Assembly: GCF_003865405.1 (NCBI RefSeq)
Contig: NZ_RQVQ01000015.1
Location: 1 to 64,000 of the forward strand
Direction: 5' to 3'
DNA from: Paenimyroides tangerinum
GTDB taxonomy: Bacteria > Bacteroidota > Bacteroidia > Flavobacteriales > Flavobacteriaceae
DNA length: 64,000 bases
The notes under the pieces are model-generated. The model was not told where the DNA came from and did no database searches. It was given only the letters and a program-made list of their open reading frames with translations. Below, piece by piece: positions 24,326 through 34,511 of the stretch. Position numbers and translations under genes: made by a program. Numbering within the stretch: the first letter of the stretch is position 1; every line of letters begins with the position of its first letter.

Positions 24326-26107
24326 ATGAAAAACAAATTTTTTCCTTTAGCATTAGCTCTATTGGGAAATGTTGCGTATTCCCAATTTGGAATTGGTACG
24401 CTACAGCCCAATAATTCCTCCCAATTAGAAGTTTTTTCGGATAACCGCGGAATTTTAATTCCTCGAGTACAATTGTCTTCAAGAACTGATGCCACAACTA
24501 TTACATCAGGAAATTTGAATTCATTATTGGTATTCAATGTTACCGACAATTCATTTATTAAACCTGGTTATTACTATTGGTTTGATAATATTTGGCAGAA
24601 ATTAATTAATTCAACAGATTTTGAAGAATTGATTGATTCCGATACTGGAGATCTAATTCTGCAAGTTGTTGGTGGTAATTTAGTTGTAGTTGATGTACAT
24701 GGTAATACTGGTCAAATTGCAATTGCAGATTTAAATATTATTACAAATCTTGTAAATAATTTAGATGGTACTTACACTTACACAAACGAAGCAAATCAAA
24801 ATACTACAATTGATGTTACTCAAGATGTGATTAATAATTTTGAAGACATCATTTCGAATACTTCTGTTTTAGAAACTACTGTCAATTATCTAACTGATAC
24901 TAAAGTTGGGGGTAATCTTTCATATAATGGTTCTATTTTTAGTTATATTAATTCTACTGGGGCAGTTCAAAATTTTACAATTGGTGATATAGAAACGACT
25001 ACTTATTTGACAGTAAGTGCTGATGGAAAATCATTTACTTATGAAAATGAAGATGGAGAGATTGTTACTGTAAATTTGTTAGCTGGAAAACAAGGTGTTC
25101 AAGGAGTTCAAGGTCAATCTACATATGAAATTTGGCAGGGTTTACCAGGTAATGATGGTAAAACTATTATTGAATTTTTAGAAAGTTTTCGTGGTGAAAC
25201 TGGAGCTATTGGTTTGACTGGACTTACAGGATCACCTGGTCCAACAGGAGCTACAGGAGCAAAAGGTAATACAGGATCACCTGGACCAACAGGAGCAATC
25301 GGGCCAGAAGGACCAGAAGGACCAGTAGGACCATCAGGACCCGCTGGAGCAACTGGAGCAACTGGAGTAGCTGGTCCAGAAGGACCAACCGGACCAACCG
25401 GACCAATGGGACCAACAGGTCCAGCAGGACCTATGGGATCAACAGGACCGACAGGACCGACAGGACCTGCTGGAATTGGAGGGAAAATTACAGCTGGAGA
25501 TGCGATTGGTTTAACTGGAACAGGAACTAATTTGGATCCATATCATTTATCAGTAAATGTTGATAATGGTTTGACGATAGATGATAATAAAATTAAGCTT
25601 GGAGGTTCTTTAACTGAATCTATAACATTCAATACAACAGCTACAAATTCAATAGCTATAGTTGGTTTAGAAGCTGGAAATACTTCAGATCATATTATTG
25701 TTACTGATACTAATGGTGTTTTAAAAAGTGCCAATGCTGTTACTCCTAGTTTTTTTAGTTTACCTACAATTGTTTTGCCAACTACAAGTTCAAACCTTCC
25801 TAGTTATGTTACATATAATTTAGGGGAGTTTACTGTAAATTTATATGATTTGTATTCTAAGCAATTTGGAATGGTTGGTAATGTTGTTGGATCTTCTAGA
25901 TCGGCAATTAGAAGCGAGAATGCAATTTCAAATTTACCTTTGTTTTCACAGAATGAATTAGAATATTTCATAACCTATTTTGATAATACGGTTTATAATC
26001 CTCTGACTATAACCCTATCCGAAAATGGTATTTTGACTTATACAATTGTTCCTTCAGGAACTCCTTCTTCAAAGACATATATGAACATAGTTTTTAAAGT
26101 TAACTAA
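24326..26107 (+). CDS. secreted collagen-like (Gly-X-Y) repeat protein
   Basis: 593 residues from the ATG of [20 protein letters not shown], a clear signal peptide; an open extension upstream is rejected. Order: N-terminal flavobacterial surface-protein segment ([16 protein letters not shown]), beta-rich region, the lead-in [20 protein letters not shown], a ~97-residue Gly-X-Y block ([20 protein letters not shown] and so on) and a ~200-residue C-terminal beta domain. The Gly-X-Y part should form a triple helix and the ends trimerise, making a surface filament. No canonical type IX sorting tail is visible at the C-terminus. It precedes the type IX cluster by 206 bases and may be a cell-surface or adhesive appendage. 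Confidence 0.85.
   Translation: MKNKFFPLALALLGNVAYSQFGIGTLQPNNSSQLEVFSDNRGILIPRVQLSSRTDATTITSGNLNSLLVFNVTDNSFIKPGYYYWFDNIWQKLINSTDFEELIDSDTGDLILQVVGGNLVVVDVHGNTGQIAIADLNIITNLVNNLDGTYTYTNEANQNTTIDVTQDVINNFEDIISNTSVLETTVNYLTDTKVGGNLSYNGSIFSYINSTGAVQNFTIGDIETTTYLTVSADGKSFTYENEDGEIVTVNLLAGKQGVQGVQGQSTYEIWQGLPGNDGKTIIEFLESFRGETGAIGLTGLTGSPGPTGATGAKGNTGSPGPTGAIGPEGPEGPVGPSGPAGATGATGVAGPEGPTGPTGPMGPTGPAGPMGSTGPTGPTGPAGIGGKITAGDAIGLTGTGTNLDPYHLSVNVDNGLTIDDNKIKLGGSLTESITFNTTATNSIAIVGLEAGNTSDHIIVTDTNGVLKSANAVTPSFFSLPTIVLPTTSSNLPSYVTYNLGEFTVNLYDLYSKQFGMVGNVVGSSRSAIRSENAISNLPLFSQNELEYFITYFDNTVYNPLTITLSENGILTYTIVPSGTPSSKTYMNIVFKVN
25193..25483 (+). repeat. collagen-like Gly-X-Y coding repeat
   Basis: About 32 uninterrupted Gly-X-Y triplets encoded by 9- and 18-base near-repeats such as ggaccaacaggaccaaccgg. 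Pro and Thr dominate X/Y ([19 protein letters not shown]). Such tracts change length readily. Confidence 0.9.
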
Positions 26108-26313
26108 AATATTAGTTAACTCTTGAACTAAATGTTACTCATCATACATTTTGGTTATTTAATTTTTAAAAAAGCACGAATTTATATTTAAGGTTTTGAA
26201 CTTTTACATAAGAGTTTAATGTTATTTGAGTATAGATTATCTTATAAATAAAAGAATGCATTTTTATAATTATTTTCCAATATGTGTATTTACGAACATT
26301 TAAAAGAACATAT

Positions 26314-27576
26314 ATGAGAAAAATAGTGAATACAATATCAGTTTTTATTTTGGGTTTGCAATGTCAAGCTCAAGTCAATGAAGCTGTTAATCGTGGCTTA
26401 ATATATACAAAAACAGGAACACAAGTTTCAAGTAATTTAAATTTCACTAATGAGTCTTCAGGTAATTTCATAAACAATGGAGAATTTCATTTTTACAGAA
26501 ATTATAAAAACGAAGGACTATTTAGTTATTCATCGAATTCAACTTCTGGCTATGTTGTCTTTGAAGGTAAAAATGATATTATTCAGAAAATAACTGGAGA
26601 TTCTCCAAGTTTCTTTTATGATGTATTATTTAATAAACCTGCAATAGATTACGCTTTTCATTTAGATAATGAAATTGAAAGTTCTGGAATTGTAAATTTT
26701 TATGATGGAATTGTACTTGTAAATAAAAATAATGGAGGTTCTTTTACCTTTCTCGATGGTGCTAATCAAACAAATGCTTCTTCAAAAAGTTTTGTCGATG
26801 GACTAGTAACAAAGGAAGGTAATGATTCTTTTAAATTTCCAATTGGTGGTTCTGGTAATTATCGATTTGCTGGTATTTCTGCTCCGTCTAATGTTGTGGA
26901 TCAGTATATTGGGCAATATTTTTATGAAAATACTGATAATTTATATCCCCATAAAAATAAAACAGGTGTTATTAATAAAATTAATGATAAAGAATATTGG
27001 ATTATAAACAAAGAAATTTATAGTAAAAATTCTGTGATTTTAACGCTTTCTTGGGATGATCAAATCACTCCAAAAGATTTGCTAGTTGAAGATGCCAAAT
27101 ATTTACATGTTGTTCGTTGGGATTTGAGCCAAAATCTTTGGGTTGATGAAGGTGGAATTGTCGATTTTCAGAATAAAACAGTAACAACTCCCGTTGAAGT
27201 TGATGGATTCGGAATTTTTACTTTAGCTACTATAAAACCAAATCTTTTGAATCCTGGAGATGTTGTTATTTATGATGGTGTAACTCCAGATGGTGATGGA
27301 ATTAATGATTATCTGATTATTGATAATATTCAAAATTTCCCAAAAAATTCTGTAAAGATTTTTAATCGTTGGGGAACTGAAGTTTATCATACATCAAACT
27401 ACGATAGTGATAATAATGTTTTCAACGGTTTTGCTAATACCGGACAATCTTTTGGTGGTTCGAATAAATTACCAACAGGAACATATTATTATATTTTAGA
27501 ATATGAATATAATCGTGATGGTGAATCTTATATGGTTAATAAGGCAGGTTTTTTACATTTAGAAAATAACGATTAA
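26314..27576 (+). CDS. type IX secretion substrate with CHU_C/gliding-motility sorting domain
   Basis: 420 residues from the ATG of MRKIVNTISVFILGLQCQAQ (signal peptide). The middle is a beta-rich surface region (NFINNGEFHFYRNYKNEG, FKFPIGGSGNYRFAGI). The last ~95 residues are the type B sorting domain: VYDGVTPDGDGIND is present as VIYDGVTPDGDGINDYLI, followed by KIFNRWGTEVYH and GTYYYILEYEY. This tail directs export by the type IX system and usually pairs with a PorP/SprF-like partner, which is the next gene (12 bases on). It is the presumed cargo of this operon. Confidence 0.88.
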   Translation: MRKIVNTISVFILGLQCQAQVNEAVNRGLIYTKTGTQVSSNLNFTNESSGNFINNGEFHFYRNYKNEGLFSYSSNSTSGYVVFEGKNDIIQKITGDSPSFFYDVLFNKPAIDYAFHLDNEIESSGIVNFYDGIVLVNKNNGGSFTFLDGANQTNASSKSFVDGLVTKEGNDSFKFPIGGSGNYRFAGISAPSNVVDQYIGQYFYENTDNLYPHKNKTGVINKINDKEYWIINKEIYSKNSVILTLSWDDQITPKDLLVEDAKYLHVVRWDLSQNLWVDEGGIVDFQNKTVTTPVEVDGFGIFTLATIKPNLLNPGDVVIYDGVTPDGDGINDYLIIDNIQNFPKNSVKIFNRWGTEVYHTSNYDSDNNVFNGFANTGQSFGGSNKLPTGTYYYILEYEYNRDGESYMVNKAGFLHLENND

Positions 27577-27588
27577 ATCTAACAAAGC

Positions 27589-28506
27589 ATGAAAAAAATA
27601 ATTTTATTGGCAATGTTAGCTTTAAATAGTTTATTTGCCTTCGCTCAACAAGATCCGCAGTACACACATTATATGTACAATACAACAAATATAAATCCGG
27701 CATACGCAGGATCTCGTGGAACAATGAGTATTTATGGTATGAGAAGAGATCAATGGATTGGGCTTAATGGTGCTCCAAAAACCAATGCATTCTCAATTAA
27801 TACGCCAATTAATAATAGTAAACTAGGTTTAGGAATCTCTTTTATGAATGAAGAAATTGGTGCTATGAAAGAAAATACTTTTTCTGTAGATCTTGCTTAT
27901 ACAGTGAATTTAGATGGATATGATAATAAATTAGCATTCGGTCTGAAAGGTTCTGCAAATTTATTGGACGTAAATTATAGCAATCTAAATTTACATAATC
28001 AAAATGATCCAAAATTAAGTAAAGATATTGCGAATCAGTTTACTCCAAATATCGGAGCCGGAGTTTATTATTATAATACAAAAAGTTATATCGGTTTATC
28101 GGTTCCAAATTTTTTAGAAACCGATCGTTATAACGATAATATTTATGCAACGGTACAAACTAAAATGCATTTTTATTTAATGGGAGGTTACGTTTTTGAT
28201 TTGAATCCGAATCTAAAATTCAAACCAGCCGTAATGTTCAAAGCAGTTCAAGGAGCTCCAATACAATCAGATATTACTGCAAATTTTTTGTTTAGCGAAA
28301 AGTTAACTTTAGGAGCAGCGTATCGCGTAAATGCAGCTTGGAGTGCTTTAGCGGCATTTCAGATTACAGATGGTTTAATGTTGGGATATTCGTATGATGG
28401 CGAAACAACCAAATTAGCTAATTATAATTCAGGTTCGCATGAGATTTTTTTGAGATTTGAATTATTCAAAAAGTACGATCGTTTAATGTCACCTCGATTC
28501 TTCTAA
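27589..28506 (+). CDS. PorP/SprF family type IX secretion outer-membrane protein
   Basis: 305 residues, signal peptide MKKIILLAMLALNSLFAFAQ, then the family start QQDPQYTHYMYNTTNINPAY AGSRG (split here) and MRRDQWIGLNGAPKTNAFSI; ends in beta-strands and MSPRFF, as expected for a beta-barrel. SprF-type proteins are needed for secretion and surface attachment of SprB-like type B cargo. Tandem placement between a CHU_C cargo and an OmpA/PD40 protein is the standard sprB-sprF-like module. Confidence 0.92.
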   Translation: MKKIILLAMLALNSLFAFAQQDPQYTHYMYNTTNINPAYAGSRGTMSIYGMRRDQWIGLNGAPKTNAFSINTPINNSKLGLGISFMNEEIGAMKENTFSVDLAYTVNLDGYDNKLAFGLKGSANLLDVNYSNLNLHNQNDPKLSKDIANQFTPNIGAGVYYYNTKSYIGLSVPNFLETDRYNDNIYATVQTKMHFYLMGGYVFDLNPNLKFKPAVMFKAVQGAPIQSDITANFLFSEKLTLGAAYRVNAAWSALAAFQITDGLMLGYSYDGETTKLANYNSGSHEIFLRFELFKKYDRLMSPRFF

Positions 28507-28509
28507 AAT

Positions 28510-30474
28510 ATGAAAGTTATGAAAAAAGGATTAAAATTAGTTGCCTTGGTATCTGCTTTGTTTTTAGGAAATACCTTCGTACAAGCCCAAACTGGTTTGA
28601 AACGTGCAAATAAACAATATGATAATTTAGCATATTATTATGCGATAAATACTTATGAACAAGTTGCAAATAATGGTTTTGTCAGTTCTGATATTTTAAA
28701 AAAATTAGGTAATTCATATTATTTTAATGGAGAATATGCTTCTGCAAATAAATGGTATGGAATCTTATTTACGGATTATAATTTTGAAGATTTAGAGTCT
28801 GAGTATTATTATCGTTATGCAGAAACTTTGAAAAATATTGGTGATAATCAGAATGCTGATTTATATTTTAAAAAATTTGCAGAAAAGAATCAAAATTCGA
28901 CGCGTGCCTTAATTATCAGTTCAAAGGTTGATTCTCAAGAAGAAATAGTTAGAAACTCAGGAAGATATATTTTAAGTTCATTGGAAATAAATTCGCCATA
29001 TTCAGATTATAGTGCAAATTTTCATGATGATAAATTATTATTTACATCTGCTCGAGATACTGGTAATTTTTTCAAACGTATTTTTAGTTGGACAGGTGGT
29101 TCTTTTACCAAAATTTATCAATCTGAAATTGATTCTGTAGGTAATCTTGCAAAGCCAAAACGATTCAATGGAAAAGTAAATAGTATTTTTAACGAATCAT
29201 CTCCTGTAATTACAAAAGATGGAAAAACCATGTATTTCACTAGAAATAATTATTTGAATGGAGAACGTGGTTATAATCTAAATAATATCACACTATTAAA
29301 AATCTATCGTGCAGAATTCATAGATAATAAATGGACAAACGTTACCGAACTTCCATTCAATGATCATAATTTTAATACGGCGCATCCAACTTTAAATACA
29401 AATGAAGATGAAATGTATTTTATTTCGGATCGTTCTGGAGGTTTTGGAAGTTCTGATATTTGGAAGGTTTCTATTTTGGAAGAAGGTTTTGGACAACCTA
29501 TTAATTTAGGATCTGAAATCAATACAGATGGAAGAGAAACTTTTGTTTTTATTACTGATAACAACGAATTGTATTTTTCAAGTGATGGACGTCCAAGCCT
29601 TGGTGGTTTAGATGTTTTTGCATCTAAGATTTTGAAGGATGGTAGTTTCAGTCCTGTTCAGAATGTTGGCGCACCTTTGAATAGTCAATATGATGATTTT
29701 GGATATATCATCAATCAACAAACGAAAAGAGGATATTTCTCGAGTAATCGAAACGGTGGAATTGGAAAAGATGACATTTATGGTTTTCTTGAAACTAGAA
29801 GTTTAAATTTCAATTGTATTCAAGATTTAGGATTGATTGTAGTTGATAGTAAAACTAAAGCTGTGATTCCAAATGCCAAAATCGATTTGTACGATATGGG
29901 TTATGGGTTACTAAACTCAACAAATCGTATGAAAGATGGAAGTTATGTTTTTGATTATGATTTTGAATGTAGCGAAAGTTACCGTGTTCGTGTTGATTAT
30001 CCTGAATATGAAATAAAAGAAGAAGTTGTTGTACTTGATAGCGAACAAGGAAAAACAATTCGGACTATTGAAATTAACAGGAAGAAAATCGAAATTAAAC
30101 CACAAGATGATTTGTTTAAAGTGTTGAGTTTGAAACCGATTTATTTTGATTTTGATAAAGATTTTATTCGTCCAGATGCAGCAGAAGAATTAGCGAAAAT
30201 TGTAGTTGTAATGAAAGATAATCCAAAGATGATAATCGATGTTCGTTCATTTACAGATAGCAGAGGAAATGATGATTACAACTTGAAATTATCTCAGCGT
30301 AGAGCAAAATCTACTGCGGAATGGATTATTTCTCAAGGAATTTCTTCTGATAGAATTACTTATAAAGGATTTGGAGAAACACTTTTATTAAATCATTGTA
30401 AAGATAGTGTTCAATGTTCAAATGAAGAGCATGAAGTAAATAGAAGATCTGAATTTATTGTTATAAAATTATAA
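28510..30474 (+). CDS. PD40/OmpA-domain protein of the type IX system (PorE-like)
   Basis: 654 residues: signal peptide ending VQAQ, TPR-like helices (about 30-150), WD40/PD40 beta-propeller repeats (about 160-420, with DGKTMYFTRNNYLNG, DEMYFISDRSGGFGSSDIW, GYFSSNRNGGIGKDDIYGF), a CarboxypepD-regulatory-like domain (about 435-520) and a C-terminal OmpA peptidoglycan-binding domain (IYFDFDKDFIRPDAAEEL … LSQRRAKSTAEWIISQGI). This matches PorE and relatives that tie the type IX machinery to peptidoglycan. Several copies of this type normally occur per genome, so this is likely specific to its operon. A strong hairpin follows. Confidence 0.88.
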   Translation: MKVMKKGLKLVALVSALFLGNTFVQAQTGLKRANKQYDNLAYYYAINTYEQVANNGFVSSDILKKLGNSYYFNGEYASANKWYGILFTDYNFEDLESEYYYRYAETLKNIGDNQNADLYFKKFAEKNQNSTRALIISSKVDSQEEIVRNSGRYILSSLEINSPYSDYSANFHDDKLLFTSARDTGNFFKRIFSWTGGSFTKIYQSEIDSVGNLAKPKRFNGKVNSIFNESSPVITKDGKTMYFTRNNYLNGERGYNLNNITLLKIYRAEFIDNKWTNVTELPFNDHNFNTAHPTLNTNEDEMYFISDRSGGFGSSDIWKVSILEEGFGQPINLGSEINTDGRETFVFITDNNELYFSSDGRPSLGGLDVFASKILKDGSFSPVQNVGAPLNSQYDDFGYIINQQTKRGYFSSNRNGGIGKDDIYGFLETRSLNFNCIQDLGLIVVDSKTKAVIPNAKIDLYDMGYGLLNSTNRMKDGSYVFDYDFECSESYRVRVDYPEYEIKEEVVVLDSEQGKTIRTIEINRKKIEIKPQDDLFKVLSLKPIYFDFDKDFIRPDAAEELAKIVVVMKDNPKMIIDVRSFTDSRGNDDYNLKLSQRRAKSTAEWIISQGISSDRITYKGFGETLLLNHCKDSVQCSNEEHEVNRRSEFIVIKL

Positions 30475-30492
30475 TAGAATGTAATGCATGAA

Positions 30493-30527
30493 AAAAGCTG
30501 TTTCGATTTTGAAACAGCTTTTTTTTA
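30493..30527. terminator. bidirectional terminator
   Basis: Perfect 12-base stem aaaagctgtttc / gaaacagctttt (30493-30504, 30511-30522) between the PorE-like gene and the convergent sigma factor gene. Confidence 0.9.
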
Positions 30528-31088
30528 TTCTTTCGAAGCAATCAATTCTACCAATAATTTTTTTGCTCTAAGTAATTTTATTTTTACGTTATTTAACGGT
30601 TCATTGATTTCTTTAGCTATTTCGTTATAACTCATTTCCTGAAAATAACGCAACTGAATAATCTCTTGATAATGCGGTTTCAGTTGTTTGATGCAATTTT
30701 TTAAAGTTGCTAAATTCTGCTCAAAAATCAATTCATCTTCTAGCGTTGGCGAATCGTCTGCAATGTTTTTGTAAATGAATTCTTCATCTTCTGTCATCTC
30801 AACGAAATAAGAAGCTTTTCGTTTTCGCAACATATCAATATGAACATTTTTTGCAATGCTAATCAACCAAGTATTAAAAGCGTATTCGGGATTGTAATTT
30901 TTGATTTTATCAAATGCTTTTGAGAACGTTTCAATACAAATATCTTCAGCATCCGTTTCGTTTCCGCTACGTTTTAGCATAAAATTATAAACCTCATTCC
31001 AATAGTAATTAAGGATTGAAGTAAAAGCAATTTGGTCGCCCGTTTTGGCCAATTCAATTTTTTCTTTTATGTCGATTTTCTTGTCCAA
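30525..31088 (-). CDS. RNA polymerase sigma factor, sigma-70/ECF type
   Basis: 187 residues with region 2 (YYWNEVYNFMLKRSGNETDA, then FNTWLISIAKNVHIDMLRKR) and region 4 (PHYQEIIQLRYFQEMSYNEI AKEI split here). This is the ECF layout. No anti-sigma gene is adjacent; it is followed by nothing co-directional and starts one base after the glycosyltransferase gene, so the two share a transcript. Targets unknown. Confidence 0.9.
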   Translation of the reverse strand: MDKKIDIKEKIELAKTGDQIAFTSILNYYWNEVYNFMLKRSGNETDAEDICIETFSKAFDKIKNYNPEYAFNTWLISIAKNVHIDMLRKRKASYFVEMTEDEEFIYKNIADDSPTLEDELIFEQNLATLKNCIKQLKPHYQEIIQLRYFQEMSYNEIAKEINEPLNNVKIKLLRAKKLLVELIASKE

Positions 31089-31089
31089 T

Positions 31090-32229
31090 CTAGGCAGTTT
31101 TTTTTCTAAATATATTTTGTGTTGAATATTTTACTTGATTTATAGTTCGATGAAATTCTAAAATTGGAAACATCCAAATCAAATCTTTTTGTTGAAATTT
31201 ACTTAAAGATTTCCCAACAACAATCCAACTTATCAAATATCTAAAAGCAATAATAATAGTTGTAATTATCCATTCAATTTGTAAACTCAATAAGGCAATT
31301 GCAAAAACAAAAAACAAAAATTGCGAAGTATTAAATAAGCGAACTTTAACTCGTGTTGCATTGTTTAATTTTGATAAAACAATTTCATCTTCTTCTTTCT
31401 TTGTTTGCCATTCGTTTAATTTAGTTATTGGTTCTAAATAAACAAAGGCATTTTTAGAAATCGTATAAGTCGTATTTTTACTTTGAGAAGCTTCATTCAT
31501 GAATAATTCTTGCTCGGCAAAACGAGTATTCATGTGTGTAATGAAACCGTTTACTTTATAAAATTCTTCTTTTTTATATCCAATATTTTTAGAAAAATAA
31601 GAGAATGGAGCTCCGTAATTTGTCCAAGAAAAACTATGTAATTGTGAAAAAACAGAATCAAATCGAATAATCTTATTAAAGAAACCTTTAAGTTTGATGT
31701 ACATCGAAGGTCCTAAAATAATGGTTTTATTAAAGGTGAAATTCGAAGCCATTGATATAATCCAAAACTCGTTATCGATGTTTTGTTCAGCATCAATAAA
31801 AAGCAAATATTCGTTCTTAGAAGCTTTGATTGCTAATGTTTGTGCATATTTTTTATTGTTCCAAAAAGCTTCATTATTTTCAACTCGACACAATCTAATG
31901 TTTGAAAACATTTGTGCATATTCCTTAAAAATATCTAAGGTTTCATCAGTTGATGCATTGTCAACCAAAACCAATTCGTAATCATGGTAATTCTGATTTA
32001 CCAAATTTGGAAGTAATCGTTTTACATCTTCAGCCTGATTTCTCGCATAAACAATAACCGAAATCGGAATACGTTTTGGATTGTTTTCATTTTCTTTCGA
32101 AAAAGAGAAACTCGAAAAAACGCCTAAATAATAAAACAATTGAACAACGACAATTCCTATGAATACATAAAGTATCAGCATAGGAGCAAGGCTTAAAAAC
32201 TCGGGTGATAAAGGTATATTTTCTAGCAA
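31090..32229 (-). CDS. membrane-anchored family 2 glycosyltransferase
   Basis: 379 residues: N-terminal membrane helix (about 14-40), GT-A domain with ISVIVYARNQAEDVKRLLPN and LVLVDNASTDETLDIF (about 55-110) and the acidic DAEQNID in place of DxD, and two C-terminal helices (about 300-345). It probably transfers a sugar at the cytoplasmic face of the inner membrane; donor and acceptor unknown. Located between murB and the sigma factor gene on one strand with 11- and 1-base gaps. Confidence 0.82.
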   Translation of the reverse strand: MLENIPLSPEFLSLAPMLILYVFIGIVVVQLFYYLGVFSSFSFSKENENNPKRIPISVIVYARNQAEDVKRLLPNLVNQNYHDYELVLVDNASTDETLDIFKEYAQMFSNIRLCRVENNEAFWNNKKYAQTLAIKASKNEYLLFIDAEQNIDNEFWIISMASNFTFNKTIILGPSMYIKLKGFFNKIIRFDSVFSQLHSFSWTNYGAPFSYFSKNIGYKKEEFYKVNGFITHMNTRFAEQELFMNEASQSKNTTYTISKNAFVYLEPITKLNEWQTKKEEDEIVLSKLNNATRVKVRLFNTSQFLFFVFAIALLSLQIEWIITTIIIAFRYLISWIVVGKSLSKFQQKDLIWMFPILEFHRTINQVKYSTQNIFRKKTA

Positions 32230-32240
32230 TTTTTTTATAT

Positions 32241-33254
32241 TTAAATAATATTTACTTCAGGAATGATATTGATTTTGAAAAGCTCGTTAACTTTAGTTTG
32301 AATCTGATGAGCAACTGCCAAAATTTCGGATCCAGTTGCATTTCCGTAATTCACCAAAACCAAAGCCTGATTTTTATGAACTCCGGCATCTCCAAAACGT
32401 TCGCCCTTAAATCCAGCTTGCTCAATCAACCAACCAGCTGGAATTTTAATTTCATTTTCAGAAACCGAATAATGAGGAGCATTCGGATTAGTTTCTAAAA
32501 GTGCTTCAAATTGCGTTTTTGTGATAACCGGATTTTTAAAGAAACTTCCGCTATTTCCTATTTCTTTTGGATTTGGAAGTTTGCTTTCGCGAATTTGAAT
32601 CACTGCTTTACTTACATCCTGAATCGTTGGATTTGTAATTTGCATTTTTTCTAATTCTTGTTTTATCGCTCCGTAATCAATATGTAATTTATGATTTTCT
32701 TTTGTAAGTTTAAATTGAACAGATAAAATAATATATTTTCCTTTCATTTCGTTTTTGAAAACACTTTCTCGATAACCAAATTTACAAGCGTCATTATAAA
32801 ATGTTTCGATTTCAAATGTTTCTAAATTTAAAGCTTTGCAAGAATAAAATGAATCTTTGATTTCAATTCCGTAAGCTCCGATATTTTGCATTGGTGAAGT
32901 TCCAACATTTCCAGGAATTAAGGATAAATTTTCTAATCCACCAAAGTTGTTTTTCAATGTAAATTGTACAAATTCGTGCCAAACTTCTCCAGCCATCGCT
33001 TCTACAATAACGAAATTATCTGATTCTTCAATAATAGAAATCCCTTTTAAATTTAATTGAATAACCAATTTATCAATATCTTTTGTCAAAAGAATATTAC
33101 TTCCGCCACCAAGAATAAAAAAATCGTTTTTTGGTGTTTGTTTCACTAAATCAATCAATTCGGTAATATTTTCAACAATTGTGAATTCACGCGCATTTGC
33201 ATCAATTCCAAATGTATTGAAGGTTTTAAGTGAGTGGTTTTTTAAGATTTCCAT
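32241..33254 (-). CDS. murB: UDP-N-acetylmuramate dehydrogenase
   Basis: FAD enzyme that reduces UDP-GlcNAc-enolpyruvate to UDP-MurNAc, the second committed step of peptidoglycan synthesis. FAD-binding motifs GGGSNILL and IPGNVGTSPMQNIGAYG are present, as well as the catalytic GSFFKNP and the terminal SEILAVAHQIQTKV. 337 residues from the ATG of MEILKNHSLKTFNTFG, where the conserved N-terminus begins; a TTG 21 bases earlier was not used. It heads the unit murB-glycosyltransferase-sigma factor. Confidence 0.95.
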   Translation of the reverse strand: MEILKNHSLKTFNTFGIDANAREFTIVENITELIDLVKQTPKNDFFILGGGSNILLTKDIDKLVIQLNLKGISIIEESDNFVIVEAMAGEVWHEFVQFTLKNNFGGLENLSLIPGNVGTSPMQNIGAYGIEIKDSFYSCKALNLETFEIETFYNDACKFGYRESVFKNEMKGKYIILSVQFKLTKENHKLHIDYGAIKQELEKMQITNPTIQDVSKAVIQIRESKLPNPKEIGNSGSFFKNPVITKTQFEALLETNPNAPHYSVSENEIKIPAGWLIEQAGFKGERFGDAGVHKNQALVLVNYGNATGSEILAVAHQIQTKVNELFKINIIPEVNII

Positions 33255-33303
33255 TTTGAATATTTTGGTTTGCAAAAATAATGAAACAAATGATATTTTA
33301 ATT

Positions 33304-34383
33304 TTAAAGTTGAAAGATTTCGTAATCTAAATGCGTCGATTTGACAATCAGTTCCGTACGGTCTTCGTGCGTATCGGTAATAAACAGTTGACCAAAAGTT
33401 TCATCGTTTACCATTTCTACAATTTGTTGAACTCTAAAAGCATCTAATTTATCAAAAATATCATCAAAAAGCAAGATAGGTAAAACACCACTTTGTTTCT
33501 TTATAAAATCGAATTGTGCTAGCTTTAAGGCAATTAAAAAAGATTTTTGTTGTCCTTGAGAACCGTATTTTTTAATCGAATGATTTTCAATTTCCAACAA
33601 TAAATCGTCTTTATGTGTGCCAACAGTTGTGTATTGAACAGCGCGGTCTTTTGCTAATGATTCTTCAAACAAATCCAATAAAGGTGCTTCATCAAGTTGG
33701 CTGAAATATTTCAATTGAACTTGTTCTTGAGAATTCGTAATTTGCTGATGATATTTCTGAAAAGTTGGAACAAATAATTCCATAAAATCTTTTCTTTTTT
33801 GATGAATCGATGTTCCTAAATGATGTAATTGCTCATTATAAATTGAAAGTGTTTCTTTATCAAAAGTATAATTCACAGCAAAATATTTCAAAAGTGCATT
33901 TCGTTGCATAATGATTTTTTGATATTGAATCAACTCTTGAAGATAAACAGCATCTAATTGAGAAATTACGGTATCAATGAATTTACGACGAGTTTCACTT
34001 CCTTCCGAAATCAAATCTTGGTCTGAAGGTGAAATAATCACAAGCGGAATCAAACCGATATGTTCAGAAAAACGTTCATAAGCTTTTCCGTTTCGTTTTA
34101 TGATTTTTTTTTGCCCTTTTTTTAGACTACAAACCACATGTTCGTTTTTGTCGTTTTTTTCAAAAATTCCATCAACAACAAAAAAATCTTCATTATGTTT
34201 AATGTTCTGTAAAGCAATCGGATTAAAGTAACTTTTTCCATTTGCTAAGTAAAAAATAGCATCTAAAATATTGGTTTTTCCAATACCGTTTTTGCCAACA
34301 AAACAGTTGATTTTATGCTTGAATTCAAAGCTTTTATCGCTAACATTTTTATAGTTTAATATCGAAAGATTTTTTAAATGCAC
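33304..34383 (-). CDS. recF: DNA replication and repair protein RecF
   Basis: 359 residues; ATP-dependent loader of RecA at single-stranded gaps. Walker [10 protein letters not shown] (30-38) in [20 protein letters not shown], the RecF signature [17 protein letters not shown] and Walker [13 protein letters not shown] are all visible. recF is far from dnaA here, unlike in many bacteria where both share an operon. Divergent from the TPR gene at 34512, with two back-to-back promoters. Confidence 0.95.
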   Translation of the reverse strand: MHLKNLSILNYKNVSDKSFEFKHKINCFVGKNGIGKTNILDAIFYLANGKSYFNPIALQNIKHNEDFFVVDGIFEKNDKNEHVVCSLKKGQKKIIKRNGKAYERFSEHIGLIPLVIISPSDQDLISEGSETRRKFIDTVISQLDAVYLQELIQYQKIIMQRNALLKYFAVNYTFDKETLSIYNEQLHHLGTSIHQKRKDFMELFVPTFQKYHQQITNSQEQVQLKYFSQLDEAPLLDLFEESLAKDRAVQYTTVGTHKDDLLLEIENHSIKKYGSQGQQKSFLIALKLAQFDFIKKQSGVLPILLFDDIFDKLDAFRVQQIVEMVNDETFGQLFITDTHEDRTELIVKSTHLDYEIFQL

Positions 34384-34400
34384 GTTTTTATTTTTTTGTA

Positions 34401-34431
34401 AAAATTTAAATATAAATGAAGGTATTGCAAA
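34401..34431 (-). promoter_or_regulatory. recF promoter
   Basis: Minus strand TTTG (34431-34428), exactly 19 bases, TAAATTTT (34408-34401): seven of eight fixed bases of TTTG-N19-TAnnTTTG when both boxes are counted. The recF start lies 18 bases beyond the box. Confidence 0.7.
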
Positions 34432-34458
34432 TTTCTGAAAAATATCGTTAAGAAAGAC

Positions 34459-34488
34459 TTTTATATATGAATAAAAATCCTATTTTTG
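34459..34488 (+). promoter_or_regulatory. promoter of the TPR-ribH operon
   Basis: TTTT (34459-34462), 18 bases, TATTTTTG (34481-34488, a perfect -7 box), 24 bases before the ATG at 34512. Confidence 0.6.
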
Positions 34489-34511
34489 TGGCTTTAAATT
34501 TCTAAAATATT

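Noticed and set aside
25193-25483. Regular short repeats that could look like a CRISPR array
   Set aside because: They are in-frame Gly-X-Y codons without spacers; no cas genes are present.
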